DNA of 43,992 nucleotides from Muribaculaceae bacterium (GCA_029070945.1 JAIEBK010000102.1:1-43992), one strand, 5' to 3'. Positions 1 to 8,344 are shown, counted from the first letter of the stretch. The notes: generated by a model from the letters alone, not told the origin. Numbers and translations are program-made.

Positions 1-41
1 ACGGATCGTTAATATATGCGATAATGATGTATTATGCATCG

Positions 42-605
42 TCAGAGCCGCTTGATGATCTTTGCGGGATTTCCGGCTGCAACCACATCTGAAGGAATGT
101 CTTTTGTGACGGTGGATCCTGCTCCAATTACAACATTATCCCCTATCGTCACCCCCGGACATATAGTGACACTTCCTCCGATCCATACATTATGACCTAT
201 GGTGACAGGTTCAGCCCATTCCAACGCCTTATTTCTGTTTTCAGAATCCAAAGGATGGCATGCAGTGTAGATGCTGACATTTGGTCCGATGAAGCAATTG
301 TCACCTATCCGAACCTCTGCTTCGTCAAGGACTGTCAGATTGAAGTTGGCGAAAAAATTCTCTCCGATATGGATATTCTCCCCGTAGTCGCAACGGAAAG
401 GCTGATTTATCTGGAAGCATTCGCCATGGCTTCCAAGCAATCTGCACAGCAGGGCTCTAAGTTCTTTCTTATCGGAAGGTCTCAGATTATTGAATTCCCA
501 AAGAAGTTCCCGAGTTTCTTCAAGTTTTTTCAACAGTTCCGGATGTGTGGCGTCATACACTTCTCCTTCCACCATCTTTCTCCATATTTCCTCTTTATTT
601 TCCAT
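42..605 (-). CDS. sugar O-acetyltransferase (maltose/galactoside acetyltransferase type)
   Basis: Cytosolic left-handed beta-helix acetyltransferase of 187 residues, the usual length for the Maa/LacA family, which moves acetyl from acetyl-CoA to a sugar hydroxyl. The N-terminal helical cap (about residues 5-60, starting NKEEIWRKMVEGEVYDA) is typical of the maltose acetyltransferase domain. Hexapeptide repeats follow from about residue 75 (ENIHIGENFFANFNLTVLD, then IGDNCFIGPNVSIYT and IGHNVWIGGSVTICPGVTIG). The likely catalytic His is H117 in YTACHPLD. The gene stands alone, divergent from the AI-2E permease, with a fold-back repeat (615-731) directly upstream. The acceptor sugar cannot be told from sequence. 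Confidence 0.93.
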   Translation of the reverse strand: MENKEEIWRKMVEGEVYDATHPELLKKLEETRELLWEFNNLRPSDKKELRALLCRLLGSHGECFQINQPFRCDYGENIHIGENFFANFNLTVLDEAEVRIGDNCFIGPNVSIYTACHPLDSENRNKALEWAEPVTIGHNVWIGGSVTICPGVTIGDNVVIGAGSTVTKDIPSDVVAAGNPAKIIKRL

Positions 606-614
606 AATTACTTT

Positions 615-731
615 ATTTAAGTTTCACAAACTCAACTTAAGGTTTATAGGTGTTTTCATAATAACCTCTTAACATAACCTGTTTAACCTGATGACCGTCT
701 AACCATTAACTTTCGCTTGCGAAAGCTAAAT
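615..731. repeat. fold-back (MITE-like) intergenic element, copy 1
   Basis: A 117-bp stretch bounded by imperfect inverted ends: ATTTAAGTTTCACAAAC at the left, and at the right a sequence whose reverse complement is ATTTAGCTTTCGCAAGC (13 of 17 match). A second copy lies at 5305-5373. Between the ends is a degenerate series of AACC-type motifs spaced roughly 7-8 bp apart (663-710). It fills most of the 299-bp gap 606-904. In the rest (732-904) I see only AT-rich sequence and a possible minus-strand -7 box (CAAAAGTA, 762-769) with no clear -33 partner. The element would lie in the leader of the acetyltransferase mRNA. Confidence 0.6.
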
Positions 732-904
732 TACTTTATATTCTTAACAAATTTCATCAGTCAAAAGTATGGGGACTTTTTAAATCTGCATTATATTCGA
801 GGGAGGGAGAGATAAAAGAAGAACAATGATGAACATTGCGAGTCATGCGGATGTTAAAATTTTATATTCAGTTTTAATTTACTTTAAAAATATAACCATA
901 CGAT

Positions 905-2041
905 ATGTCAGTACAAGATACACAGCATTACTGGAATATAGACCGGATCATGAAGCTCATAATCGGACTGGCCATCACGGCTGTGCTGATATGGCTCATC
1001 AGATATCTGAGCGATGTGCTCCTACCCTTCTTCGTGGCATGCTTCATCGCATATATGCTGCAGCCGCTTGTAGATTTCAACCGAAAGCTGATTCATGAAA
1101 AAGGACGGGCAGTTTCCTCAATACTGACCGTATTGGAAGTTCTTGCTGTGGTTGTCGGAATCGTCTGGCTATTTCTGCCAAACGTAATCAAGGAACTGGA
1201 TGTGATGAACGGTATCATACATGAGGTCTCATCCGGGAAACGGCCTATGCCAAAGGAGTACGGTGACATCATAAACTGGGTGGAATCGAATTTCCATCCT
1301 TCCGATATCAAGTCTCAGCTCAGCGAGCTTCATCTCGGATCGATCATAAGCAAGGGCACATCACTTCTCAACGAGTCGATCAGCGTGATTGTAGGTGTTC
1401 TCAGTTGGGCACTGACTGTGATCTACGTTCTGTTTATTCTTATCGACTATCCACAGATCTCAAGAGGGTTCAAGCTTATCATACCACATAAATATAGAGA
1501 AAACGCTATGGTTGTGGTGCATGAAGTGCAGACAAGCATGAACCATTATTTCCGCGGTCAGGGTCTTGTAGCGCTATGCGCGATGGTATTCTATTGCATC
1601 GGTTTCTCAATAGTAGGATTGCCGCTCGGAATTCCAATGGGTATTCTTGTCGGAATACTCTATATGATTCCCTATTTCCAGTATGTGACCCTTATTCCGG
1701 TATCGATCATCTGTGCCATTTTCTCGCTAAGCGGACAGTCAACCTTCCTCAGTCTTTTCGGAAGCTGCCTGCTCGTCTATCTGATCAGTCAGAGTATCTG
1801 CGACTATATACTGACACCCCATATCATGGGTAAGGAAATGGGTATGAACGCGGCGGTCATTCTCCTTTCACTCTCCATTTGGGGGAGTCTTCTCGGCATC
1901 ATAGGCATGATAATCGCCCTTCCGGTCTCATCCCTTATTATGGCCTACTACGAGCGCTATATCTCCTATCCCCGCAAGAAACCACAAATCGCCGGGAGTT
2001 CTGATAAGGATTTGAATGATTCCAATGCCATAGCACCCTGA
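905..2041 (+). CDS. AI-2E family transporter (PerM/YdiK-type permease)
   Basis: Polytopic inner-membrane protein of 378 residues in the AI-2E transporter family (PF01594). Some members export the quorum signal AI-2; others are Na+/H+ antiporters or have no known substrate, so the name does not fix the function. Hydrophobic segments lie at about residues 15-50 and 70-90, then a soluble loop (about 95-155), then a block of membrane segments from about 160 to 345. The family-like stretch GLPLGIPMGILVGILYMIPY is near residue 240. The start follows an AT-rich leader without a clear Shine-Dalgarno. The last 76 bp overlap the 3' end of the convergent DUF5107 gene, and no terminator lies between them. 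The hydrophilic tail encoded in the overlap (PRKKPQIAGSSDKD) may not be conserved. Confidence 0.9.
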   Translation: MSVQDTQHYWNIDRIMKLIIGLAITAVLIWLIRYLSDVLLPFFVACFIAYMLQPLVDFNRKLIHEKGRAVSSILTVLEVLAVVVGIVWLFLPNVIKELDVMNGIIHEVSSGKRPMPKEYGDIINWVESNFHPSDIKSQLSELHLGSIISKGTSLLNESISVIVGVLSWALTVIYVLFILIDYPQISRGFKLIIPHKYRENAMVVVHEVQTSMNHYFRGQGLVALCAMVFYCIGFSIVGLPLGIPMGILVGILYMIPYFQYVTLIPVSIICAIFSLSGQSTFLSLFGSCLLVYLISQSICDYILTPHIMGKEMGMNAAVILLSLSIWGSLLGIIGMIIALPVSSLIMAYYERYISYPRKKPQIAGSSDKDLNDSNAIAP

Positions 2042-5000
2042 TGGTTGATGTCAAGTTCCCTTAGTTGTCTGAGGTATTTTTCCGAGTGTGAATAGTTGCC
2101 AAGACCGTATTCCCCTAACGCAAGCATATAGAGACAGTGACGGAGATTATCTTCATTGAGGTTTCCGTCCCAGATCAGTAGATCCGGAAGTGACACCGCG
2201 AAGTAGTCCATCTTAACGTCATCGTGGTAGTGCTGGCGTCCGTAATTGACAAGACGATTGAAATAAGCTCTGGCTTTGTCTTCCAGTCCAAGCGCACGAT
2301 AGGCCATTCCTGCATAGAAGATCTTGTCTGGTTTAGCATCATTGTAATACATGGCGGCCGCCGGTTCGGTAGGTCCCTCTGTGGCTTTATGGAAGCATGC
2401 AGAAGCCTTTTCCTCATCCTTTAATGTCTTATAGCAAATGCCTAAGAGATAGTAGAAATCATTCTCCTGTGCTCCATAAAGCTTTCCCTCGCCGAGATGA
2501 TGAGGATATTCAAGACATTCCTCCAGAAGCACGACAGCATCGTCATATCTGCCTTCAAGCATGGCTTTCTTTGCGAGTTCGACACGTGCTGTCTGATATT
2601 GTGCAGGTACCTTTCCTTCTCCACCCTCCCATGGATGGAAAGTATGCGAGTCAAGAAGCTCCTTGGCCTCCTCGTACCGATGAAGCTGATTGAGCAGCGT
2701 AATATGCTCGAGCACAAGATCATCTCTTTTTTCGGTGAGGTCAGCATATTGTTCAAGAAGGCCCAGTCTCATTTCGTGAGGATAATGAAGACGCTTGTAG
2801 AGCTGATCGAGCTCCATCAGAATCCGGCTGTCACCACGATCAAGTTCAAACGCTCTTTCCATGTATTTCACCGCTTTGTCACCGTCATTTCTTTTGTTGA
2901 AGTATGCCAGCGCAAGATTTCTCCACACTGTCGGGAAACCGGGATTCAGTTCAAGCGCCTTCTCCCAGTTTTCTATAGCCGGATCATACTGACGCTTGTC
3001 ATAATATATGTTTCCAAGCAGATAATGAGCGTTCGCATCAGAAGGATAGACACTGATAGCCTCTTTCAGTGCGACTATAATATATAACGAATTAGGGAAA
3101 CAGCGCGAAGGATCTATTTTTGAGGCGTCTTTCAGTGTATCCAATGCTTTTTCGAGATCATTTTTACGTAGATAACATAACGCCCTTAAATACTGACCTG
3201 TCAGTTCAAAGGCACCACGCAGGTCAGCCAGAGAAAGAATATCCAAAGCAGCCTCATATTCTCCGAAATCTAAGAATTCTATAGCTAATTCTTCATAGTT
3301 ACGCGAATCATCCCTCATAAGCGCTATGAGTTCCGAACGCAGGGAATCTTCTCCGGTAGCCTTCCATTTGATATACAGACAACCGAAATTAAATACATCA
3401 ATAGCGAGAGACTCATCGCATAGAGCGATAGCCTCTTCTTTTCGTGACGCCTTAAGCAGAAGATAAGCTCTCAGAGTGCGGGCCCGATGATTATGATAAT
3501 TCCTGCAGAGGCATCTTTCTGTCTCGTACAGGGCATCGTCGTCACGCCCCTGCATTGCTGAAATCCTCGCGCAAGCGAGATAACCGGCATCCTGCCAGGC
3601 TCCGTTCCAGGTCGATTTATAGAATCGGGAGTAGGCTTCATCAAATCTTTGCCGGAACTTAAGAGCTACTCCAAGATTGTATATAGGTTCACCATCGTAT
3701 GGATTCGGATTCCTGCGCATGAGGACCCGGACTGCTTTTTCAAGGTGTTTTTCTGCAAGTCCGAAACGTCCCTTTCTTAAGTACCATAGTCCGAGAGCAT
3801 TATTGCAGCGGTAGTCATCCGGATCCCTGCGTAATGCCTCTTCGTAATAATCCACCGGAGAGAAAGTAGCATGCCGGTATTGCTCAAGATGAAGACCGGT
3901 AAGAAAAAGCTGTTCGTTGGTCTTGATTTCCACAGGACGCAGAGCTGCCTCGGCAGCGTCAGGCACAGGGCGTATCTCATCGGGTTCGGCCTGCCATTCA
4001 AGCCTGCCGCATCTTCCCCAAGTGACAGTGACCATGATTTCATCCAGAGACTGTCCGTGAAGCGGAATATCGACATAATATATTTCTTCAGGAGAAATTA
4101 CTTTTGTCTCTTCAAGAAGGACTGTGCCTTTATTGTCCTTTACCTTGATGCGGAATGTATCCTTCCTCGTGGCGAAGAGTTTAAGTCCGGCCGATTTTCC
4201 GGAGGAGTTCATCTCAAGATTGAGCAGGAGGTCCTTACATGCGCTCTTGATCATACCGAGCTCACGATATGGCAGGAAATACTGCGTGAACTCTTTTTCC
4301 TCAAACGGCATCAGCCATGAGAAATCAGGTTGGTTTTCAGTATAGACTCCGGCCATGAGTTCAATATACGGACCGTCTTCATCGGTGAGGTTACGGTCCC
4401 ATGCCCGGCCGAAATCGCCGTTACCCCATGTCCATTGTTTTTTTCCGGGGCTCACATGATGGCTTGCCACATGCAGCATACCGGCTTCCGTGTCGAATTC
4501 ATAACCGCCCTCAAAATCATATCGTGAGTTAACTCCCATATAGCTTGTAGGAACAAATATGTTCTTATAGTTGGCGATATCGACTCCGGCGGAGTAATCC
4601 ATCTTGTAGTATGTACCCGTAGCTATAGGGAAGGATGACACAGCACGTTTACCATGGTCAAAGACAGCGTTAATGTCCGGAGGAAACACCGAGCGGTAAT
4701 GATCGTTGACGGCTACAGCAGGATTTGCCCACCAGAGGAATGTCTGAGGAATATCGGTAGGATTATATAACACTCCTTCAATTTCCAGCCGTGCGCATCC
4801 GGGACGAAGTGTAAATCCCGCCATTCCTTTCTGATGAGTCATTCTCTCGGTCTCTCCTACCCAGACAGTGACGGATCCGTCGGATTTCTCCTCAATCCTG
4901 CAGTCGACCGGCATATATGTGGATGGACGGTGATGCTGAGGCCAGTTGAACTCGATACCACCGGATATCCATGGACCGGCAAGTCCGACGAGCGCCGGTT

Positions 5001-5292
5001 TTATCACATGATTGTAATAAACGAAATGTCTTTTCCTGATCTTGTCGTAGGCCATCTGGATACGTCCTCCCAGTTCCGGGAGGACCATGACCTTTATATA
5101 TTCGTTTTCAATGAACACGGCGTTCCATTCGTGATCAGTCCTGACACTGGAAATAGACTCGATCACAGGATATGGATATACCGATCCCGAAGAGCCTTGA
5201 TAAACTCTGTTTTCAAGAAATATCGGATTCTTTTCAGGTTGTCCAACTTCATATGTGGGAATCACCACTTTTTCTTTCCAGGCTTTTACCAT
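1966..5292 (-). CDS. DUF5107 domain protein with C-terminal TPR array
   Basis: Large protein of about 1108 residues with no signal peptide, hence probably cytosolic. Residues 1 to about 380 form the DUF5107 domain; VLPELGGRIQMAYDKI resembles the start of galactose-mutarotase-like beta-sandwich folds, and several conserved-looking aromatic stretches follow (GPWISGGIEFNWPQHHRPS, FLWWANPAV). From about residue 480 to the end there are many tetratricopeptide repeats (for example NALGLWYLRKGRFGLAEKHL, HYLLGNIYYDKRQYDPAIEN). The family is associated with carbohydrate loci but I know of no proven reaction. I chose the ATG at 5292 over one nine codons upstream because MVKAWKEKVVIPTYEVG is the family-like start. 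It lies 89 bp downstream of the sugar porter and is probably co-transcribed with it. Its end overlaps the AI-2E gene by 76 bp. Confidence 0.88.
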   Translation of the reverse strand: MVKAWKEKVVIPTYEVGQPEKNPIFLENRVYQGSSGSVYPYPVIESISSVRTDHEWNAVFIENEYIKVMVLPELGGRIQMAYDKIRKRHFVYYNHVIKPALVGLAGPWISGGIEFNWPQHHRPSTYMPVDCRIEEKSDGSVTVWVGETERMTHQKGMAGFTLRPGCARLEIEGVLYNPTDIPQTFLWWANPAVAVNDHYRSVFPPDINAVFDHGKRAVSSFPIATGTYYKMDYSAGVDIANYKNIFVPTSYMGVNSRYDFEGGYEFDTEAGMLHVASHHVSPGKKQWTWGNGDFGRAWDRNLTDEDGPYIELMAGVYTENQPDFSWLMPFEEKEFTQYFLPYRELGMIKSACKDLLLNLEMNSSGKSAGLKLFATRKDTFRIKVKDNKGTVLLEETKVISPEEIYYVDIPLHGQSLDEIMVTVTWGRCGRLEWQAEPDEIRPVPDAAEAALRPVEIKTNEQLFLTGLHLEQYRHATFSPVDYYEEALRRDPDDYRCNNALGLWYLRKGRFGLAEKHLEKAVRVLMRRNPNPYDGEPIYNLGVALKFRQRFDEAYSRFYKSTWNGAWQDAGYLACARISAMQGRDDDALYETERCLCRNYHNHRARTLRAYLLLKASRKEEAIALCDESLAIDVFNFGCLYIKWKATGEDSLRSELIALMRDDSRNYEELAIEFLDFGEYEAALDILSLADLRGAFELTGQYLRALCYLRKNDLEKALDTLKDASKIDPSRCFPNSLYIIVALKEAISVYPSDANAHYLLGNIYYDKRQYDPAIENWEKALELNPGFPTVWRNLALAYFNKRNDGDKAVKYMERAFELDRGDSRILMELDQLYKRLHYPHEMRLGLLEQYADLTEKRDDLVLEHITLLNQLHRYEEAKELLDSHTFHPWEGGEGKVPAQYQTARVELAKKAMLEGRYDDAVVLLEECLEYPHHLGEGKLYGAQENDFYYLLGICYKTLKDEEKASACFHKATEGPTEPAAAMYYNDAKPDKIFYAGMAYRALGLEDKARAYFNRLVNYGRQHYHDDVKMDYFAVSLPDLLIWDGNLNEDNLRHCLYMLALGEYGLGNYSHSEKYLRQLRELDINHQGAMALESFKSLSELPAICGFLRG

Positions 5293-5304
5293 AAGTAGTA
5301 AGAA

Positions 5305-5373
5305 ATTTAAGTTTCGCAAGCTTAACTTAAGGTTTATAAGTTAAATGGTTATGGGGTTATGCGAAAGCTAAAT
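5305..5373. repeat. fold-back (MITE-like) intergenic element, copy 2
   Basis: A 69-bp version of the element at 615-731. The left block (5305-5338) matches the first copy over 34 bp with only three differences. The right block GCGAAAGCTAAAT (5361-5373) is identical to 719-731, and the spacer between the blocks is shorter. It fills most of the 89-bp gap between the sugar porter stop and the DUF5107 start, in the same orientation to the downstream start codon as copy 1. The transcript can form a 7-bp stem (TTAAGTT/AACTTAA) with a 10-nt loop about 14 nt before the ATG. Confidence 0.6.
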
Positions 5374-5381
5374 AAAAAATA

Positions 5382-6764
5382 TTAAATCAGTTCTTTTTCA
5401 ATCTGTTCAAGAGTCTTACCCTTAGTCTCTGGCAGACGTTTTCTGAAATATATGAATCCGGCAAGACAGATAGCTGAATAGAGCCAGAAGGTGCCATAGC
5501 TGCCAAGAGAGGAGTTAAGGATCGGAAAGCTATATGTCAGCGTAAAACATCCTGTCCACAGGGCGAAAGTACAGACCGCCATGGCGACTCCTCTGAATTT
5601 ATTGGGGAAAATCTCAGCCAGAAGCACCCATGTCACCGGGCCGAGAGTCATGGCGTAGCATGCGATGGCAAGCATAACCAGAATCACCATCAGTACTCCG
5701 GAAACTTCAAGGAAATAGCAGGATCCGAGAATGAGATAAATGGCGAAGAGACCTCCTGCACCTATCATCATAAGTTTCTTGCGTCCGATCCGGTCGACAG
5801 TGTAAAGGGCGACGAACGTGAAGACCACATTTGTGATTCCGGTCAGCACAATATTAAACAGCATCTCGCCAAGATCATAACCTGCGTTTGCAAAGATCTC
5901 CTGTGCATAATTGAAGATGACGTTTGTGCCGCACCACTGCTGGAAGACTGCTATGACTATGCCGAGAATGATAAGCGAAAGATATGGCCTGCGGAAGAGT
6001 CCCGAAAGGCTTCCCTTTTCCTGAGATTCGGTTTCAGACTCTTTGATAGCCATGATTTCCGCTTCCGCATATTCTACGCCTCCTATATGCCTGAAGACGT
6101 CACCCGCTTTCTCATCCTTTCCTCTTCCTATCAACCATCTCGGACTCTCGGGAATGAAAAGAACAAGAATTAAAAATACGGCGGCCGGGAAAGCCTCGGC
6201 CCAGAACATCCATCTCCAGCCGGACTGACAGTTCCATGATTCGAGGGGAGGCAATTCCATACCCTGCGGAATAGGCTCGGCGATAAGCCAGTTTACTATC
6301 TGGGCGGAAAGAATTCCAAGTACAATGGTCAACTGATTGATCGACACCATTTGTCCTCTGGTAGCCGGAGGAGATACTTCCGCAATATACATAGGAGACA
6401 TCCCCGAGGCAACCCCTATCGCCACTCCGCCGATGAGCCGGGCAATAAGAAACGGTGTGAATGTATCGACAGCGCCGGTCATATATGCGGAAAGAAGAAA
6501 TACGACGGCTGAGAAGAGAAGCAATGGTTTGCGGCCGAATAGATCGGCGAAAAAACCGGCAACCATTGCCCCGACAAGGCACCCGGCGATCGCTATGCTC
6601 ATGGCAAGTCCCTGCATTACAGGATCGGTCTCGATTCCGAAGAATGTCTCGTAAAAAGGTTTGGCTCCTCCGATCACGACCCAATCATAGCCGAAAAGAA
6701 GGCCTCCCATCGCCGAGACACAACAGATGAAATAGATGAATTTACGGTTTAGAAGATTTTTCAT
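5382..6764 (-). CDS. sugar porter family MFS transporter (sugar:H+ symporter type)
   Basis: Inner-membrane transporter of 460 residues with the 12-helix layout of the sugar porter family (XylE/GalP/GLUT-like). Diagnostic motifs are visible: GGLLFGYDWVVIGGA in helix 1, DLFGRKP (75-80) in the loop between helices 2 and 3, PESPRWLIGRGK (from 205) before the central loop, DRIGRKKLM in the second half, and RLPETKGKTLEQIE at the C-terminus. It probably imports a monosaccharide or small oligosaccharide with protons. It has its own minus-strand promoter (6790-6819), divergent from the DUF3237-AraC pair, and runs into the DUF5107-TPR gene, which suggests the imported sugar is handled by that protein. 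The substrate cannot be assigned. Confidence 0.93.
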   Translation of the reverse strand: MKNLLNRKFIYFICCVSAMGGLLFGYDWVVIGGAKPFYETFFGIETDPVMQGLAMSIAIAGCLVGAMVAGFFADLFGRKPLLLFSAVVFLLSAYMTGAVDTFTPFLIARLIGGVAIGVASGMSPMYIAEVSPPATRGQMVSINQLTIVLGILSAQIVNWLIAEPIPQGMELPPLESWNCQSGWRWMFWAEAFPAAVFLILVLFIPESPRWLIGRGKDEKAGDVFRHIGGVEYAEAEIMAIKESETESQEKGSLSGLFRRPYLSLIILGIVIAVFQQWCGTNVIFNYAQEIFANAGYDLGEMLFNIVLTGITNVVFTFVALYTVDRIGRKKLMMIGAGGLFAIYLILGSCYFLEVSGVLMVILVMLAIACYAMTLGPVTWVLLAEIFPNKFRGVAMAVCTFALWTGCFTLTYSFPILNSSLGSYGTFWLYSAICLAGFIYFRKRLPETKGKTLEQIEKELI

Positions 6765-6789
6765 TGATGTTACGGTTTCTTATTGACCG

Positions 6790-6819
6790 CAAATTTAGCT
6801 AAATCCCTTCATCGTCAAA
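6790..6819 (-). promoter_or_regulatory. Bacteroidetes-type promoter for the sugar porter operon
   Basis: On the minus strand, TTTG (6816-6819) and TAAATTTG (6790-6797) are 18 bp apart, fitting the -33 TTTG / -7 TAnnTTTG pattern. Transcription would start near 6783 and leave a leader of about 20 nt before the ATG at 6764. It faces away from the plus-strand promoter at 6859-6890, so a shared AraC-type operator between them is plausible but not identified. Confidence 0.6.
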
Positions 6820-6858
6820 ATGCACAAACAAATCCAAATGATGGACAATATCATTATA

Positions 6859-6890
6859 TTTGTATTTTATAAAAAATATATGTATCTTTG
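6859..6890 (+). promoter_or_regulatory. Bacteroidetes-type promoter for DUF3237-AraC operon
   Basis: TTTG (6859-6862), a 20-bp spacer and TATCTTTG (6883-6890) match the primary sigma consensus of Bacteroidetes. The expected transcription start is near 6897, about 29 nt before the ATG at 6926. Confidence 0.72.
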
Positions 6891-6925
6891 CAATCGTATT
6901 CTTTTTAATGTTGTAAGATCTATCC

Positions 6926-7405
6926 ATGAAGAAACTTGTTGCTACTCTTATTATAGTAATATTTTCCGCTTCTCACTTATTTTCTCAGACTCCGATTCTC
7001 ACGCACGTATTCGACATCCATGCTGAAATCGGCGAAACTATCAATGGCGGAGCGAATCCACACGGGACGAGGGTGACAATTCCCATTACAGGAGGATCTG
7101 TGACCGGAAAGGTAAATGGCAGAATCATTCCGGGTGGGGCAGACTATCAGCTTGTGAATCCTAATCAGCATCGATCGGAACTGCAGGCAATATATACAAT
7201 CATGACCAATGACTCGGTGGCAATCCGTGTCTGCAACGAAGGCATAAGCAGGTTCGCACCGGATGATTCCTACTTTATGACCTCTCCAAAATTCGAATGC
7301 GACATTCATTCCCCTTACGACTGGCTTAACAACCGTATATTTGTATGTCGTCCGGTAGATTTCGCACCCTCAGCCATTACGTTGCGCGTATGGATCGTGG
7401 AATAA
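6926..7405 (+). CDS. exported DUF3237 family protein
   Basis: Small protein of 159 residues. A signal peptide (MKKLVATLIIVIFSASHLFSQ) precedes a DUF3237 (UPF0311) domain that fills the rest. Family-like features are the GxxxNGGANPHGTRVTIPITGG start, GRIIPGGADYQLVNP, the RSELQAIYTIMTNDSVAIRVCN strands, and YDWLNNRIFVCR near the end. No reaction is established for the family. Most members I know of are cytosolic, so the signal peptide is notable and places this one in the periplasm or outside. It is first in a two-gene unit with the AraC regulator (28-bp gap) and divergent from the sugar porter/DUF5107 operon, so a role in the same sugar pathway is inferred. Confidence 0.82.
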   Translation: MKKLVATLIIVIFSASHLFSQTPILTHVFDIHAEIGETINGGANPHGTRVTIPITGGSVTGKVNGRIIPGGADYQLVNPNQHRSELQAIYTIMTNDSVAIRVCNEGISRFAPDDSYFMTSPKFECDIHSPYDWLNNRIFVCRPVDFAPSAITLRVWIVE

Positions 7406-7433
7406 TAAAATCTTTATATCAACGGTAATCGAA

Positions 7434-8315
7434 ATGAAGATAAAGGAAGGTTTTACCGGTCAGCGTTCCGTAGTCGTTCCGCAGCTTATTCTCGATTCTG
7501 CTGCCGATGATGCGTTGCTCTCGGCACTCCATATAAGAGCTATGGGATACTACCCAAAAGCGGAAAACCATTTCAGGACAAGAGAAAGTCCGATCGAGGA
7601 TTTTATACTTATTTATTGTGTTGACGGAAAAGGTTGGTATGAGGTGTCGGGAGAAAGACATGATGTAAATGCAAATTCATTCTTCATTCTTCCTGCCGGT
7701 ATCGCACATTCCTACGGTGCAGACGCCCATGATCCCTGGACCATCTACTGGATTCACTTTCAGGGTTCGCTTGCCCGTCAATACGTATCCCTCCCAGAGA
7801 AAGTATGCAGGATCAATACTTCATCCAATTCAAGAATCAGAGACCGCAACGACCTCTTTGAGGAAATGTATGCTGCCCTCGACCGTGGATTAAGCACAGA
7901 CTGTATCCGCTATGCATCCGCGATTTTCCATCATTATCTCGCCACCCTGAAGTATCTTCCGGAGTATCGCGGGAGTGCCGGAGGGGAAATCCCGGATAAT
8001 ATTGTAGATGCTACCATACACTACCTTAGTGAAAACATAGATAAGGCACTTACCCTTGAGCAGATTGCCTGCTATTCCGGTTTTTCCGCCTCGTATCTTT
8101 CAGCTGTCTTTAAGAAACAGACCGGATATGCCCCCCTTACATATTTCAACCACCTTAAGGTGCGTCACGCATGCAGGTTGCTTACAGAAACTGACATGAA
8201 GATAAATACCATCTGCCATAAGGTGGGGATAACGGATCAGTATTACTTCTCCCGTCTTTTCTCGAAGGTGACGGGAATGAGTCCCAGTGAATATCGTCGC
8301 CGTTCGGAAGTATGA
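7434..8315 (+). CDS. AraC family transcriptional regulator
   Basis: Cytosolic DNA-binding regulator of 293 residues. The N-terminal half has a cupin-type sugar-sensing domain (about residues 40-140; FILIYCVDGKGWYEV, then NSFFILPAGIAHSYGAD and PWTIYWIHFQG). The C-terminal 100 residues hold the two helix-turn-helix motifs of the AraC/XylS domain (LTLEQIACYSGFSASYLSAV and INTICHKVGITDQYYFSRLF, ending in the usual PSEYR). The layout is that of a one-component sugar-responsive activator. Its position beside the DUF3237 gene and opposite the sugar porter makes local control of both divergent units the simplest reading. The gene ends in a strong bidirectional terminator shared with the next gene. 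Confidence 0.92.
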   Translation: MKIKEGFTGQRSVVVPQLILDSAADDALLSALHIRAMGYYPKAENHFRTRESPIEDFILIYCVDGKGWYEVSGERHDVNANSFFILPAGIAHSYGADAHDPWTIYWIHFQGSLARQYVSLPEKVCRINTSSNSRIRDRNDLFEEMYAALDRGLSTDCIRYASAIFHHYLATLKYLPEYRGSAGGEIPDNIVDATIHYLSENIDKALTLEQIACYSGFSASYLSAVFKKQTGYAPLTYFNHLKVRHACRLLTETDMKINTICHKVGITDQYYFSRLFSKVTGMSPSEYRRRSEV

Positions 8316-8318
8316 AAA

Positions 8319-8344
8319 AAAGATGGACTTAATCGTCCATCTTT
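8319..8344. terminator. bidirectional intrinsic terminator
   Basis: A perfect 10-bp stem (AAAGATGGAC / GTCCATCTTT) with a TTAATC loop lies between the convergent AraC and PepSY-like genes, with an A run on the left. The loop and right arm are also the last codons and stop of the minus-strand gene, so the hairpin doubles as coding sequence. Confidence 0.8.

Noticed and set aside
905-2041. Assigning AI-2 quorum-signal export to the permease
   Set aside because: Family members have diverse functions and no luxS or signalling gene is nearby.
2497-3087. 196-codon plus-strand frame opposite the DUF5107-TPR gene
   Set aside because: It lies inside a clearly coding TPR region in another frame, resembles no family and has no promoter or ribosome site.
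5293-5319. Upstream ATG of the DUF5107 gene
   Set aside because: The nine extra codons extend toward the fold-back repeat and do not look like the family N-terminus.
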